A stretch of DNA of 58,780 nt, from positions 1-58,780 of the forward strand of contig NZ_LGEL01000033.1 in the NCBI RefSeq assembly GCF_001636695.1. Direction: 5' to 3'. This document shows, one piece after another, positions 34,521-42,349 of the stretch. A program made the translations under genes and the position numbers. How positions within the stretch are numbered: position 1 is the stretch's first letter; each line of letters begins with the position of its first letter. The notes under the pieces were generated by a model, which had not been told where the DNA came from, searched no databases, and was given only the letters and a program-made list of their open reading frames with translations. The DNA is from Pedobacter panaciterrae (GTDB lineage: Bacteria; Bacteroidota; Bacteroidia; Sphingobacteriales; Sphingobacteriaceae).

Positions 34521-35354
34521 ATGAAAAACATATTATATTTTCTGTTATTAGTAATGATGATAGCTTGTAATGGCAACTCTTCAGATAAGGAACAACCAAT
34601 TGCTACTACGGTACCTGAAATTAATTACACCATTAAAGCAAGCTTCCCTCATAGTACTAATGCTTTTACAGAAGGTTTTTTGTTTTATAACGGATCTTTA
34701 TATGAAAGTACAGGATCACCGCAAGAGTTTCCTGAAACGGAATCTATTGTAGGGATAGTTGACCTTAAAAATGGAAATATTGATCAAAAGGTTAAGCTTG
34801 ACAAAAGCATTTACTTTGGAGAAGGTATTGTGTTTTTGAATGATAAACTTTTTCAGCTTACTTACAAAAATCAAACTTGCTTTGTATATGATGCCAAAAC
34901 CTTTAAGAAATTAGGTCAATATACTTTTACAAATAAAGAAGGCTGGGGATTGACTACTGATGGGACTAATATAATTATGAGTGATGGAACGGATGTACTT
35001 AATTATGTTAATCCTGATAATTTTCAGATCATTAAAAGACTGCCTGTCTCAGAGAATGGTTATGCTTTGCAGAACGTAAATGAACTGGAATATGTTGAAG
35101 GCTTTATTTATGCAAATATTTGGACGAAGGATGAGATTGTTAAGATTGATCCGGCAAATGGTAAGGTAGTTGGTAAATTGGATTTAACAAAAATTAAAGA
35201 TAGTGCAATAAGAATCAACCCAAAAGCTCAGGAAACCAATGGAATTGCCTATAATCCCAAGACAAAAACGATATTAGTTACAGGTAAGCTTTGGCCAAAG
35301 ATTTATGAAATTGAATTGTCTTCTCCTAATGCAATAGTTTCTGCCAAGCAATAA
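34521..35354 (+). CDS. Glutaminyl-peptide cyclotransferase (glutamine cyclase), lipoprotein
   Basis: A 277-residue lipoprotein; the signal peptide ends with a lipobox Cys (MMIACNGNSS). The remainder is a five-bladed propeller of the plant/bacterial glutaminyl cyclase type (PF05096): FPHSTNAFTEGFLFYNGSLYESTG, GEGIVFLNDKLFQLTYKN, GWGLTTDGTNIIMSDGTD, and the late INPKAQETNGIAYNPKTKTILVTGKLWPKIYEI. It converts N-terminal Gln of exported proteins to pyroglutamate, protecting them from aminopeptidases; it acts in the periplasm. Many exported Bacteroidota proteins start with Gln after signal cleavage (several here end AQ), which suits this role. Confidence 0.92.
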   Translation: MKNILYFLLLVMMIACNGNSSDKEQPIATTVPEINYTIKASFPHSTNAFTEGFLFYNGSLYESTGSPQEFPETESIVGIVDLKNGNIDQKVKLDKSIYFGEGIVFLNDKLFQLTYKNQTCFVYDAKTFKKLGQYTFTNKEGWGLTTDGTNIIMSDGTDVLNYVNPDNFQIIKRLPVSENGYALQNVNELEYVEGFIYANIWTKDEIVKIDPANGKVVGKLDLTKIKDSAIRINPKAQETNGIAYNPKTKTILVTGKLWPKIYEIELSSPNAIVSAKQ

Positions 35355-35386
35355 ATAGATATCTTCAATAAATGAAGAAAGTATTT

Positions 35387-36598
35387 CTATTTTCCCAAGA
35401 GCAATCGTGCCTGTGTTCCCCATTGGCCAATAAAGAGGTCTGGCTTGCCATCTTTATTTACATCGCCAATGGCAATCCCCCAACTTCTGCCCACAGTCGA
35501 TTCTGGAATAACATCGTTGGTTACTAATTTAAAATTCCCTTTGCCGTCATTTTGCAAAGCCTGAACCTGCATTGCCTGGAAAGGAGGGATCTTAAGGGCG
35601 CTTAGGATAATGTCCGGATGTCCGTCATGGTTGAAATCAAAAATGGCTCCCGCATAGGTAGAGTATTCCTGCTTAGGGATTCTTTTTGCAGTCTCATCCT
35701 TAAAGTTTCCCTTGCCATCATTGATTAGTAAACGAGCAGTAGGGTCTTTCTCAAATGCACCACCATTGCTGGTTAGATTGAGAAACAGAATATCAGGATG
35801 TTTATCTCCGTTTGCATCGAATACTAAAACTTCCCTTGTATGTAAAGGAACTAACAGTTCCAGCTTTTCTGTCTTTTCAGTGAAATGGCCTTTTCCATCG
35901 TTATAGAACAACCGATTGGGAGGAACCTCGTTTCCTATAATTAAATCCAGATGGCCATCTTTGTTTAAGTCGACTAGTTTAACTGATTGTGTTTCAGTTC
36001 GGAGTGCAGGTAATCCCTCTTTGGTGTAATCGATAAAATGCCCTGGTTTTTCCGGATTGTTGAGCCACAGGAAATTCTGTGGCGTAGGGCCGGTATTTCC
36101 GATAATAATATCCAGTAAGCCGTCTCCATTTACATCGCCAATGTCCAGGCCATTAGCTTCACTTTTTGCAGGCAGGCGGTCACTTACATCTCTGAAAGTT
36201 CCATCGCCATTTCCTAAATAGAATTCATGATTTTGGTCATCTTCTGCAACAAAGATCACATCCAGGTTTCCATCTTTATCAAAATCTCCTATTCGAACAT
36301 GTTCTGTATCGTGCGATTTATCTGCAAATACACCCTTTTTCCAGGTGAATTTTCCTGTCCCATCATTTATGTAAAGTCGGTTAGGTAAGTTCTCTAAAGC
36401 TAGTACGGCGTCCAGATGACCGTCTTTGTTTACATCAGCTAATACCACATCCAAAGCGTGCGCCTCGGGATCTATTGGTAAATGAGTTGTGGTAACGTCT
36501 TTGAAATATTTAGTTTCCGTGCTTTGTGAAAAGGCATGGTAGCTAACAACAAAGCTTAATAAGAGTGCGGTGGTACAAAGTTTTCCAGACAGCTGCAT
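35387..36598 (-). CDS. Secreted FG-GAP/VCBS repeat propeller protein
   Basis: A 403-residue secreted protein with a signal peptide ending SYHAFSQ. The body contains about seven FG-GAP/VCBS-type repeats with the calcium-binding pattern DxNxDGxxD: DVNKDGHLDAVLAL, DFDKDGNLDVIFVA, DVNGDGLLDIIIGN, DLNKDGHLDLIIGN, DANGDKHPDILFLN, DFNHDGHPDIILSA and DVNKDGKPDLFIGQ. These form an integrin-alpha-like propeller used for binding proteins or glycans. The second in-frame ATG (36598) is taken as start because the signal peptide begins there; 36610 would add four residues. It lies 91 bases after the M60 peptidase on the same strand. Confidence 0.88.
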   Translation of the reverse strand: MQLSGKLCTTALLLSFVVSYHAFSQSTETKYFKDVTTTHLPIDPEAHALDVVLADVNKDGHLDAVLALENLPNRLYINDGTGKFTWKKGVFADKSHDTEHVRIGDFDKDGNLDVIFVAEDDQNHEFYLGNGDGTFRDVSDRLPAKSEANGLDIGDVNGDGLLDIIIGNTGPTPQNFLWLNNPEKPGHFIDYTKEGLPALRTETQSVKLVDLNKDGHLDLIIGNEVPPNRLFYNDGKGHFTEKTEKLELLVPLHTREVLVFDANGDKHPDILFLNLTSNGGAFEKDPTARLLINDGKGNFKDETAKRIPKQEYSTYAGAIFDFNHDGHPDIILSALKIPPFQAMQVQALQNDGKGNFKLVTNDVIPESTVGRSWGIAIGDVNKDGKPDLFIGQWGTQARLLLGK

Positions 36599-36689
36599 AA
36601 TCAGAGACATTAGGGTGAGACAATACTTACTTGCCTACAAGATAAGATGTTCTGCCAGAAGAAAGAAACAAAATTTTGTCGGCAAGCAA

Positions 36690-38954
36690 CTAAGGTTTTC
36701 TTAATTCTTCAGGGAACCAGGACTGATAATGCTGCACACTCTTCCTGGCAACATCAGATACTGGTACTTTCCAGGTATCGAAAAACTCACTCAGATTACG
36801 TTTAGTAGCATTACTTATATTGATGAACCAGAGATCTCTTTTGTCCTGATCAGTTTTAGGATACTGACTTTCCGGAGTCTTTCTGTAGGCCTTATGTGCA
36901 TCCAGGATAGCTCCCCAACCAAAACGATCGATAATCTGAACATACATGCTAAGTGCCAAAAAGGGATCGGCAGACCATTTCTCGTAGCTGGGATTATCAT
37001 CCAGATACGTTTTGATCCTGTTTATAACATCAGCTTTTGTCTTTAAATTATCGTGGTTATACACTCCTTTATGAAGCACCTTGTCATAAACATACATAGT
37101 ATACAAATTCACTGTTACTTCGCCAGTGCCAGGGAAATCGAAATTGCCGAACTGGTGACGGTGACCGAGTTCATGAAATGTTCCCCACGAGCCATTCTTG
37201 CGAATAAACTCTTCATTAAGCATCCATTCACAACTCTGATCATCAGGTACAACAATACGTTCCCAGGTAGTAAACATATAGCCATAGGCCACGTCATTGT
37301 CAACGATGATCCTTTCCTGATGCACCCTTTTTTTATCGATCACGGCCAGTTCCGCATTAGCATCCATCACCTCATCCCAAAATTTCATCAGCTTTACCGG
37401 ATTATTCAGCTCGCGGATTCTGTAAGAAGGAACCGTTAGCACGATGTTATCAGTGGCCAGCTCCGCCCATGGTGCCGGATAATTTCTGATTGAGCTGATC
37501 CAGTCAGCTTCGCTGGTTTCCCCTAATTTGAAGTACGGTGCTTTCACCGCACCATCAACTGTCAGGCTGATCGACTTAAGCTTTGTTGTATCTGGTATAT
37601 TTAACAAGAGCAGACCGCCATATGGCGAATAAACTTCAGTGGTTCGTTGTTTTAGTTCAAACTTCTTAACCAGATCGGTTGCGAATCTGGTAATTCTGTC
37701 CAGATGCGTAACATTGTCTCCATGGGTGCCAACCTGCGCAATCAGGCCCAGTTTTAAATCCTGATCACTAATAGTGATTTTTACCTTTTCACCTGCGGGA
37801 ATATAAAGACCGGTAGTATGTGCGCGAAGATATACAGAAGGCGGATCAATAAGGCCCTGAGTACCCACTTTAACCGAAACCTGTATCTCTTGTTTCACTC
37901 TGGAGGCGGTAGGAGGTACAGCACCCGGAAAGTTTTCATATCCTTTAACCTTTGCAGTCGGATTATTTTTAAAGTCCATTGACTTCTCGTAAAACATATA
38001 GGCCAGCTTAGCCGCTATCTTCTCCTTGCCAGTAGACAGAAGCTGCGGTTTATCCTTTGTTGGCACCTGCAGCGAATCTGGTATTTGGTAATAATCTTTA
38101 ATCGTTTTGAAAATGGGTGCATCAGGTGTATTATACTTGAATACCATATTCAGCATCGGATCAACCAGATAGTAGTCTGCATTTAGCTCAAACCATTCTT
38201 TCTTTCCAGAAAGATAGGGCAATACAGTTTTGATATGAAGGTAATCCGGGATACTGTCAGTAATTAGTACAGCATTAGTTTCCGATTTGTTAATTACCAT
38301 GTCGTAATTGTACGCACCCGCTTTTAATAACAGACAATTTATGCCCAATTCATAGGGTTGTGAATTATCTTCAGATGCTTTATCTGCCAGATTGCCACGA
38401 GGAGACGCAAACCACAATGTACCACCCTGGTTTACAAACTGCTCTATATGATCCAGATCAACCTTATTGGTCACGTCGGTGGTTACTATCAGGATATCCG
38501 TGCCTCGCTTAAGTTTGAAAGATTCTGTAGTGTATAGCTTTGCACGTTCTTTGATCAGAAAATTTGAAAAAGCACTATCTAGTTTACCAAAATAGGCAAT
38601 CCTGGGCTTAGTTCCAGCTATTTGAAGGGCATTTTTAAGCAATTGCTTTACGTTGTTGTTTCCCAACTGAGCCGCACTGAAATAGGCAGGCGAACCAAAT
38701 AATAACATTCTTCCCTTACCAAGCGTTGTAGACATGATTACTGTAGCACGCAGATCTACACCAACTTCTACCTTGGTTAAAGCAATAATTTCTGGCTTTT
38801 CATTTATCGTAAAAAAAACAGCAACAGGGGGTTCTCCCTTATTGGGCATTGGCAGTGCAGTTACACCTTTTAATAACAGTGGTTTAACATCTTGAGCGTT
38901 GCCGGTACAGGCTGTTAGCAAGAAAAGTGAGATGATATAAAGCAAGCGTTTCAT
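36690..38954 (-). CDS. M60-family (enhancin-like) metallopeptidase, lipoprotein
   Basis: A 754-residue lipoprotein; the lipobox Cys is in LLTACTGNAQ. The catalytic motif is HELGH (H594, E595, H598) with the third ligand E612 in GTGEVTVNLY, matching the M60 pattern HExxH(8,28)E. The N-terminal part (about 20-290) contains a Rossmann-like, glutamine-amidotransferase-like region (ILIVTTDVTN ... FVNQGGTLWFASPRG), and a beta-sandwich module follows at about 350-470. M60 enzymes characterised in Bacteroides cleave mucin-type O-glycoproteins. In a probably environmental organism the target may be plant or fungal glycoproteins. A ricin-type lectin gene lies just upstream and an FG-GAP gene downstream. 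Confidence 0.9.
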   Translation of the reverse strand: MKRLLYIISLFLLTACTGNAQDVKPLLLKGVTALPMPNKGEPPVAVFFTINEKPEIIALTKVEVGVDLRATVIMSTTLGKGRMLLFGSPAYFSAAQLGNNNVKQLLKNALQIAGTKPRIAYFGKLDSAFSNFLIKERAKLYTTESFKLKRGTDILIVTTDVTNKVDLDHIEQFVNQGGTLWFASPRGNLADKASEDNSQPYELGINCLLLKAGAYNYDMVINKSETNAVLITDSIPDYLHIKTVLPYLSGKKEWFELNADYYLVDPMLNMVFKYNTPDAPIFKTIKDYYQIPDSLQVPTKDKPQLLSTGKEKIAAKLAYMFYEKSMDFKNNPTAKVKGYENFPGAVPPTASRVKQEIQVSVKVGTQGLIDPPSVYLRAHTTGLYIPAGEKVKITISDQDLKLGLIAQVGTHGDNVTHLDRITRFATDLVKKFELKQRTTEVYSPYGGLLLLNIPDTTKLKSISLTVDGAVKAPYFKLGETSEADWISSIRNYPAPWAELATDNIVLTVPSYRIRELNNPVKLMKFWDEVMDANAELAVIDKKRVHQERIIVDNDVAYGYMFTTWERIVVPDDQSCEWMLNEEFIRKNGSWGTFHELGHRHQFGNFDFPGTGEVTVNLYTMYVYDKVLHKGVYNHDNLKTKADVINRIKTYLDDNPSYEKWSADPFLALSMYVQIIDRFGWGAILDAHKAYRKTPESQYPKTDQDKRDLWFINISNATKRNLSEFFDTWKVPVSDVARKSVQHYQSWFPEELRKP

Positions 38955-38992
38955 AGCCTACAATATAGCATTCTATTTCAAATTTTTCAGTT

Positions 38993-39496
38993 TTACATTG
39001 TTGGATTTTGCAGATAAATGCTCCATTGTTGTATTGGTGAATCCTTCTTCTTCGCTAATATTATAGCCGAGTTGGTACTTCCTTCAGGATCTGAAGGAGT
39101 AAGGTATAAATCGGTAGCTTTCAGTTTGATGAGGTAGATGTTTTTTTTTACTTTAATAAACTCATACTGCTGATTCACTGCATCCGAAATAAGAGGTTGT
39201 TCTTCCAAAACCACAGCGTCTTTTGCTTCGCCAAGTGGCTGAAATGTTTTTTTAGTAAACAGGTTTTTAAGCTGATATGTGTTTTCTCCGGTAGGTTGAA
39301 AATCCCAGGTCATGCATTTCCAGTTTTGAGGGTCATAAGCGACTAAAGGCGTCCCGTTTTTGCCACTGGCATCCTTAACGCGTAACAACATCCCTGTTTT
39401 AACATTCTTAATGGCATAAGTTCCTTTGATCTCCTGTGAATACGAAGTACATGTAAATATGAAAATCAGTAGAAAGGCGGATGTTATAAATTTCAT
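38993..39496 (-). CDS. Secreted ricin-type beta-trefoil lectin-like protein
   Basis: A 167-residue secreted protein with signal peptide (CTSYSQ) and one beta-trefoil of the RICIN/RicinB_lectin_2 type. The repeated pattern is GTYAIKNVKTGMLLRVKDAS, WDFQPTGENTYQLKNLFTKK, EFIKVKKNIYLIKLKATDLYL and the terminal QQWSIYL. It probably binds a carbohydrate. It is 38 bases before the M60 peptidase on the same strand, so the lectin may target the peptidase to glycosylated substrate as a separate chain. Confidence 0.75.
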   Translation of the reverse strand: MKFITSAFLLIFIFTCTSYSQEIKGTYAIKNVKTGMLLRVKDASGKNGTPLVAYDPQNWKCMTWDFQPTGENTYQLKNLFTKKTFQPLGEAKDAVVLEEQPLISDAVNQQYEFIKVKKNIYLIKLKATDLYLTPSDPEGSTNSAIILAKKKDSPIQQWSIYLQNPTM

Positions 39497-39567
39497 ATCA
39501 AGTTATTTATACCATAAATGTATTTAATATCCTGTTAAATTTAATGAAATGATTCCTTTATTTGTAT

Positions 39568-40029
39568 ATGCCAATTATTAAGTTAGAAACCTTCATAAAT
39601 GCTGATCAGGCAATAGTCTTTGATCTTGGAAGAAGCATCGACCTCCATCAAATTTCAACTGCACATACAAATGAACGCGCAGTTGAAGGGAAGACTTCAG
39701 GACTAATTGAATTAAATGAATCTGTAACATGGGAAGCCAGGCATTTTGGAATTGTACAGCGACTTACTTCTAAAGTTACGGCAATGAAATATCCTAGTTA
39801 TTTTGTTGACGAAATGGTTTCAGGGGCTTTTAAGTCATTTAAGCATGAACATATTTTTGAAGCGGCAGGACAGGGTGTACTAATGGTGGATGTATTTGAT
39901 TATGTTTCTCCAATGGGAATTGTTGGTAAGCTTGCAGACTGGTTATTTCTTAAGAAGTACATGACGAGTTTGCTTGTAATGCGAAATAAGGTAATAAAAA
40001 AACATGCAGAGACAAAATTTTTCCTTTAA
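39568..40029 (+). CDS. SRPBCC-fold ligand-binding-like protein
   Basis: A 153-residue soluble protein. The pattern IIKLETFINADQAIVFDLGRSIDLHQIS, then WEARHFGIVQRLTSKVTAMKYPSYFVDEMVSGAFKSFKHEHIFE and a C-terminal helix (LLVMRNKVIKKHAE), is that of the SRPBCC proteins often annotated as 'cell division inhibitor'-like or cyclase/dehydrase-like. No signal peptide. The ATG at 39568 is preferred to an upstream in-frame TTG two codons earlier. It is divergent from the ricin-lectin gene and is followed by three unrelated secreted unknowns, so its function cannot be deduced from context. Confidence 0.72.
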   Translation: MPIIKLETFINADQAIVFDLGRSIDLHQISTAHTNERAVEGKTSGLIELNESVTWEARHFGIVQRLTSKVTAMKYPSYFVDEMVSGAFKSFKHEHIFEAAGQGVLMVDVFDYVSPMGIVGKLADWLFLKKYMTSLLVMRNKVIKKHAETKFFL

Positions 40030-40087
40030 GATGTAGCGTTTTACCGTTTACTCCCGTTTTATTAAAAAAACCAAATAAATAACCATT

Positions 40088-40585
40088 ATGAAAAAATTTC
40101 TACTTATTTGTGCGATACTATTTGTCGCTAGTCTGGGGTGCAAAAAAAATAATATTGGTGGGGGTGGGCTATGTGCCTGTTCACCTATAACCGAACCTGA
40201 ATTAAAACTGGTTATAAAAAGTAGCACGGGTGCTGACCTGCTAAATGACAAAATCGCTGGGGCATATTCAAGAGATGAAATTAAAGTATTCCAAAGATCG
40301 GCAGATGGAACCGAAACTCCCGTTAACTTTAGCATCAGACCTCCATTTTCATATGGTGATGAAAAGTTCAATTTCAACTCGCTATTCGTAGGCCTTAATT
40401 TTTTAAGAAATTCAAAAGACACCAAGATCCTTCTAAAGCTTGGCGATAGCAAGCCTTATGAACTTAGTTTTGCATTAAATGAAGGTATGTATGATATCAA
40501 TAAGCTATTGATTGATGACAAAGACGCTGAAAGTGACAATGGGACTGTTAGCAAATACCTTAAGATATTTTATTTGACGAAGTAA
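40088..40585 (+). CDS. Hypothetical lipoprotein
   Basis: A 165-residue predicted lipoprotein: signal peptide with lipobox (VASLGCKKNN), a glycine-rich linker (NIGGGGLCACS), then a beta-rich domain of about 130 residues with no motif I recognise. Two extra cysteines follow the linker (LCACS) and could form a disulfide. It is the first of three consecutive small exported proteins on the plus strand, 64 bases before the next. Confidence 0.7.
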   Translation: MKKFLLICAILFVASLGCKKNNIGGGGLCACSPITEPELKLVIKSSTGADLLNDKIAGAYSRDEIKVFQRSADGTETPVNFSIRPPFSYGDEKFNFNSLFVGLNFLRNSKDTKILLKLGDSKPYELSFALNEGMYDINKLLIDDKDAESDNGTVSKYLKIFYLTK

Positions 40586-40649
40586 TAAAATCAACATAAG
40601 CTGAGTTTTGTAACTTTGTTTTAAACGCTCCTCAAATAGCGATAAAACT

Positions 40650-41417
40650 ATGCTTAGATTATTGTTTCTCATCATTTTATTTATTAGTCCTTTACTTAGT
40701 AGTGCTCAAAAGATCGATTGGGACCATCCGAGTATAATTAAGCTTCAGAATGTTTTCAACTCTGCTGTTAAGGTGGCTACTATCGACAATAAACTGCCAT
40801 GGTCGTCTGCTATAATAGTCAGCGATGCCTCTGTTAACCATACTTTGATGACCGAATTCCGCAATGCGGAAGCCTACTTGAGATCGATAGACCAAAAAAC
40901 AATGATGCAAGATTTGGATAGTTGTTTACAGTTTCATATTTTATTCAAATCATTTCAGACATCGCCAGAACTATCTGCTGTAAAGATAACTGATGAACAA
41001 GTTGTTATTAAAGGAATCCAACAAGTGCGTCGTACCCAAAAGTTTCCAAAGATTTCTTTGGAATCGATCAATTTTACTACCTCTTTAAACTTTTGCAGTT
41101 TTGTTGAGCAAAGTAAGTTTGAGCGCTTGCAAACAGACTTTAATGATGTAACTTATTTTAATAGTGTGCTGCCTGCTTTAAAAAAAATAGCCAATGAACT
41201 TAAAGATAAGCAGGCTGCTTATCGGCCAGAAAAAATCGGCGATGATGGCAGGGCGGTGAGGTGTACTTTCTTTAAAGGGAAAGAGGTATATGCACAGGTT
41301 GTGCTGTCGTTTGCAAAGCAAGATTATTTTGGCAAAATTCAGAACCTTGAATTTGTTCAAAAAGATAAGTTCATATTTGATCCCTATGCTCCAATTGAGA
41401 TAGACAAGCTTAATTAA
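40650..41417 (+). CDS. Hypothetical secreted protein
   Basis: A 255-residue secreted protein with a clear signal peptide (LLSSAQ). The mature part is mixed alpha/beta. It has two isolated cysteines (SCLQFHILF and LNFCSFVEQS) and a basic C-terminal half (AQVVLSFAKQDYFGKIQNLEFVQKDKFIFDPY). No known domain is evident to me. It is followed after 17 bases by another exported unknown, so the two are probably co-transcribed. Confidence 0.7.
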   Translation: MLRLLFLIILFISPLLSSAQKIDWDHPSIIKLQNVFNSAVKVATIDNKLPWSSAIIVSDASVNHTLMTEFRNAEAYLRSIDQKTMMQDLDSCLQFHILFKSFQTSPELSAVKITDEQVVIKGIQQVRRTQKFPKISLESINFTTSLNFCSFVEQSKFERLQTDFNDVTYFNSVLPALKKIANELKDKQAAYRPEKIGDDGRAVRCTFFKGKEVYAQVVLSFAKQDYFGKIQNLEFVQKDKFIFDPYAPIEIDKLN

Positions 41418-41434
41418 CTCATATCCTTTAAAAT

Positions 41435-41962
41435 ATGCAACGCATTAAGCTCTGTTATAGGTTTGTCAAAGTACTAATGTTAATTGGCGTTGCCATTTAT
41501 CCATTAAGATCAATGTCTCAGAACGATATAAGTGGGTGCTATAGAGTATACTCCAATACTATCTATATTAATCCTGATTCTACATTTAGTTATACCTGGA
41601 GGTTTGATCTTATTCATGAATGGGCAAATGGAAGATGGTCGGTAAAAAACGATACCATTTACTTTAAGATGATACCTGTATATGATACTTTAATTTATTC
41701 GGATGAAAATGGAATAAAAGTAACAAAGGTCGTTTTATCTGACGATGAAAAACAAGAGATAATAGCATTACCTCTCTCAAAATATCCCTTTGATCCGAAC
41801 GAATCGATGGATCATCAAGGAGGCTACCATTATCCCAAAAAGCTACTTTTTCGTGATAACAAGTTGTTCGAGATAAATACCAAAGGAAAGTTAATAAAGA
41901 AAAAATATAAAGGATTTATGACGAGAAAAAGATTCTCGCCATGGTATGTTAAAGTTGAGTAA
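41435..41962 (+). CDS. Hypothetical secreted protein
   Basis: A 175-residue protein with an N-terminal hydrophobic segment (VLMLIGVAIYPL) followed by SMSQ, read as a signal peptide. The mature portion resembles small lipocalin-like 'cost-of-living' domains: ISGCYRVYSNTIYINPDSTFSYTWRF and GRWSVKNDTIYFKM give a strand-rich start, as in proteins that report on environment, but this is only a resemblance. The C terminus is basic. It ends the plus-strand trio. Confidence 0.65.
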   Translation: MQRIKLCYRFVKVLMLIGVAIYPLRSMSQNDISGCYRVYSNTIYINPDSTFSYTWRFDLIHEWANGRWSVKNDTIYFKMIPVYDTLIYSDENGIKVTKVVLSDDEKQEIIALPLSKYPFDPNESMDHQGGYHYPKKLLFRDNKLFEINTKGKLIKKKYKGFMTRKRFSPWYVKVE

Positions 41963-42190
41963 GTAAAAGGTGTCGGTAAAAGCTAATGTTACCCCTAACT
42001 TTCTGCCAATAAGCGTTTGGATATACTATAAACCACTGCAGAATTCCAGTCCTTAAGATAGTTGTAATTCTTATAAATCTTGGGATTATTTTTGGAAAAC
42101 AAAGCATAATTTCTCTAAAATAGAAAATTGAAATAAAGATACAAGAACACTCTTTGAACAGAATCAGAGGAAGCTGGGGTAATCCCTTCG

Positions 42191-42348
42191 TCACTCATAC
42201 TTAAGCGCCTCAACAGGCTTCGTCTTTGCAGCCCTGTAGGCCTGAAAACTTACCATTAAAAATGCAATGATTGCGGCCCTGGGATTGTTTATGGTTTGTG
42301 CCGATAGGATAGGGGCAAGTGCAATAAGAGCGTTAAGATTTGTTTCAT
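42191..42348 (-). pseudogene. Deletion scar: start of a secreted gene joined to tail of a third FtsX permease
   Basis: The minus strand from 42348 begins one base after the permease stop with an ATG and reads MKQILTLL. After a one-base shift it continues as IALAPILSAQTINNPR, together a typical signal peptide with a cleavage site. From 42277 the same frame continues as AAIIAFLMVSFQAYRAAK and TKPVEALKYE-stop. The last part is the exact kind of C terminus seen in both intact permeases (IIAFLTVSFQAYRAAKANPVEALKYE pattern). The segment is therefore what is left after deletion between a secreted-protein gene and a third permease paralogue. The rest of the 387-base gap (41963-42190) shows nothing recognisable. 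Confidence 0.8.
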
Positions 42349-42349
42349 T

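Noticed and set aside
41949-42194. 81-codon minus-strand frame next to the deletion scar
   Set aside because: No homology-like features, signal peptide or coding-like composition; it ends inside the permease remnant.
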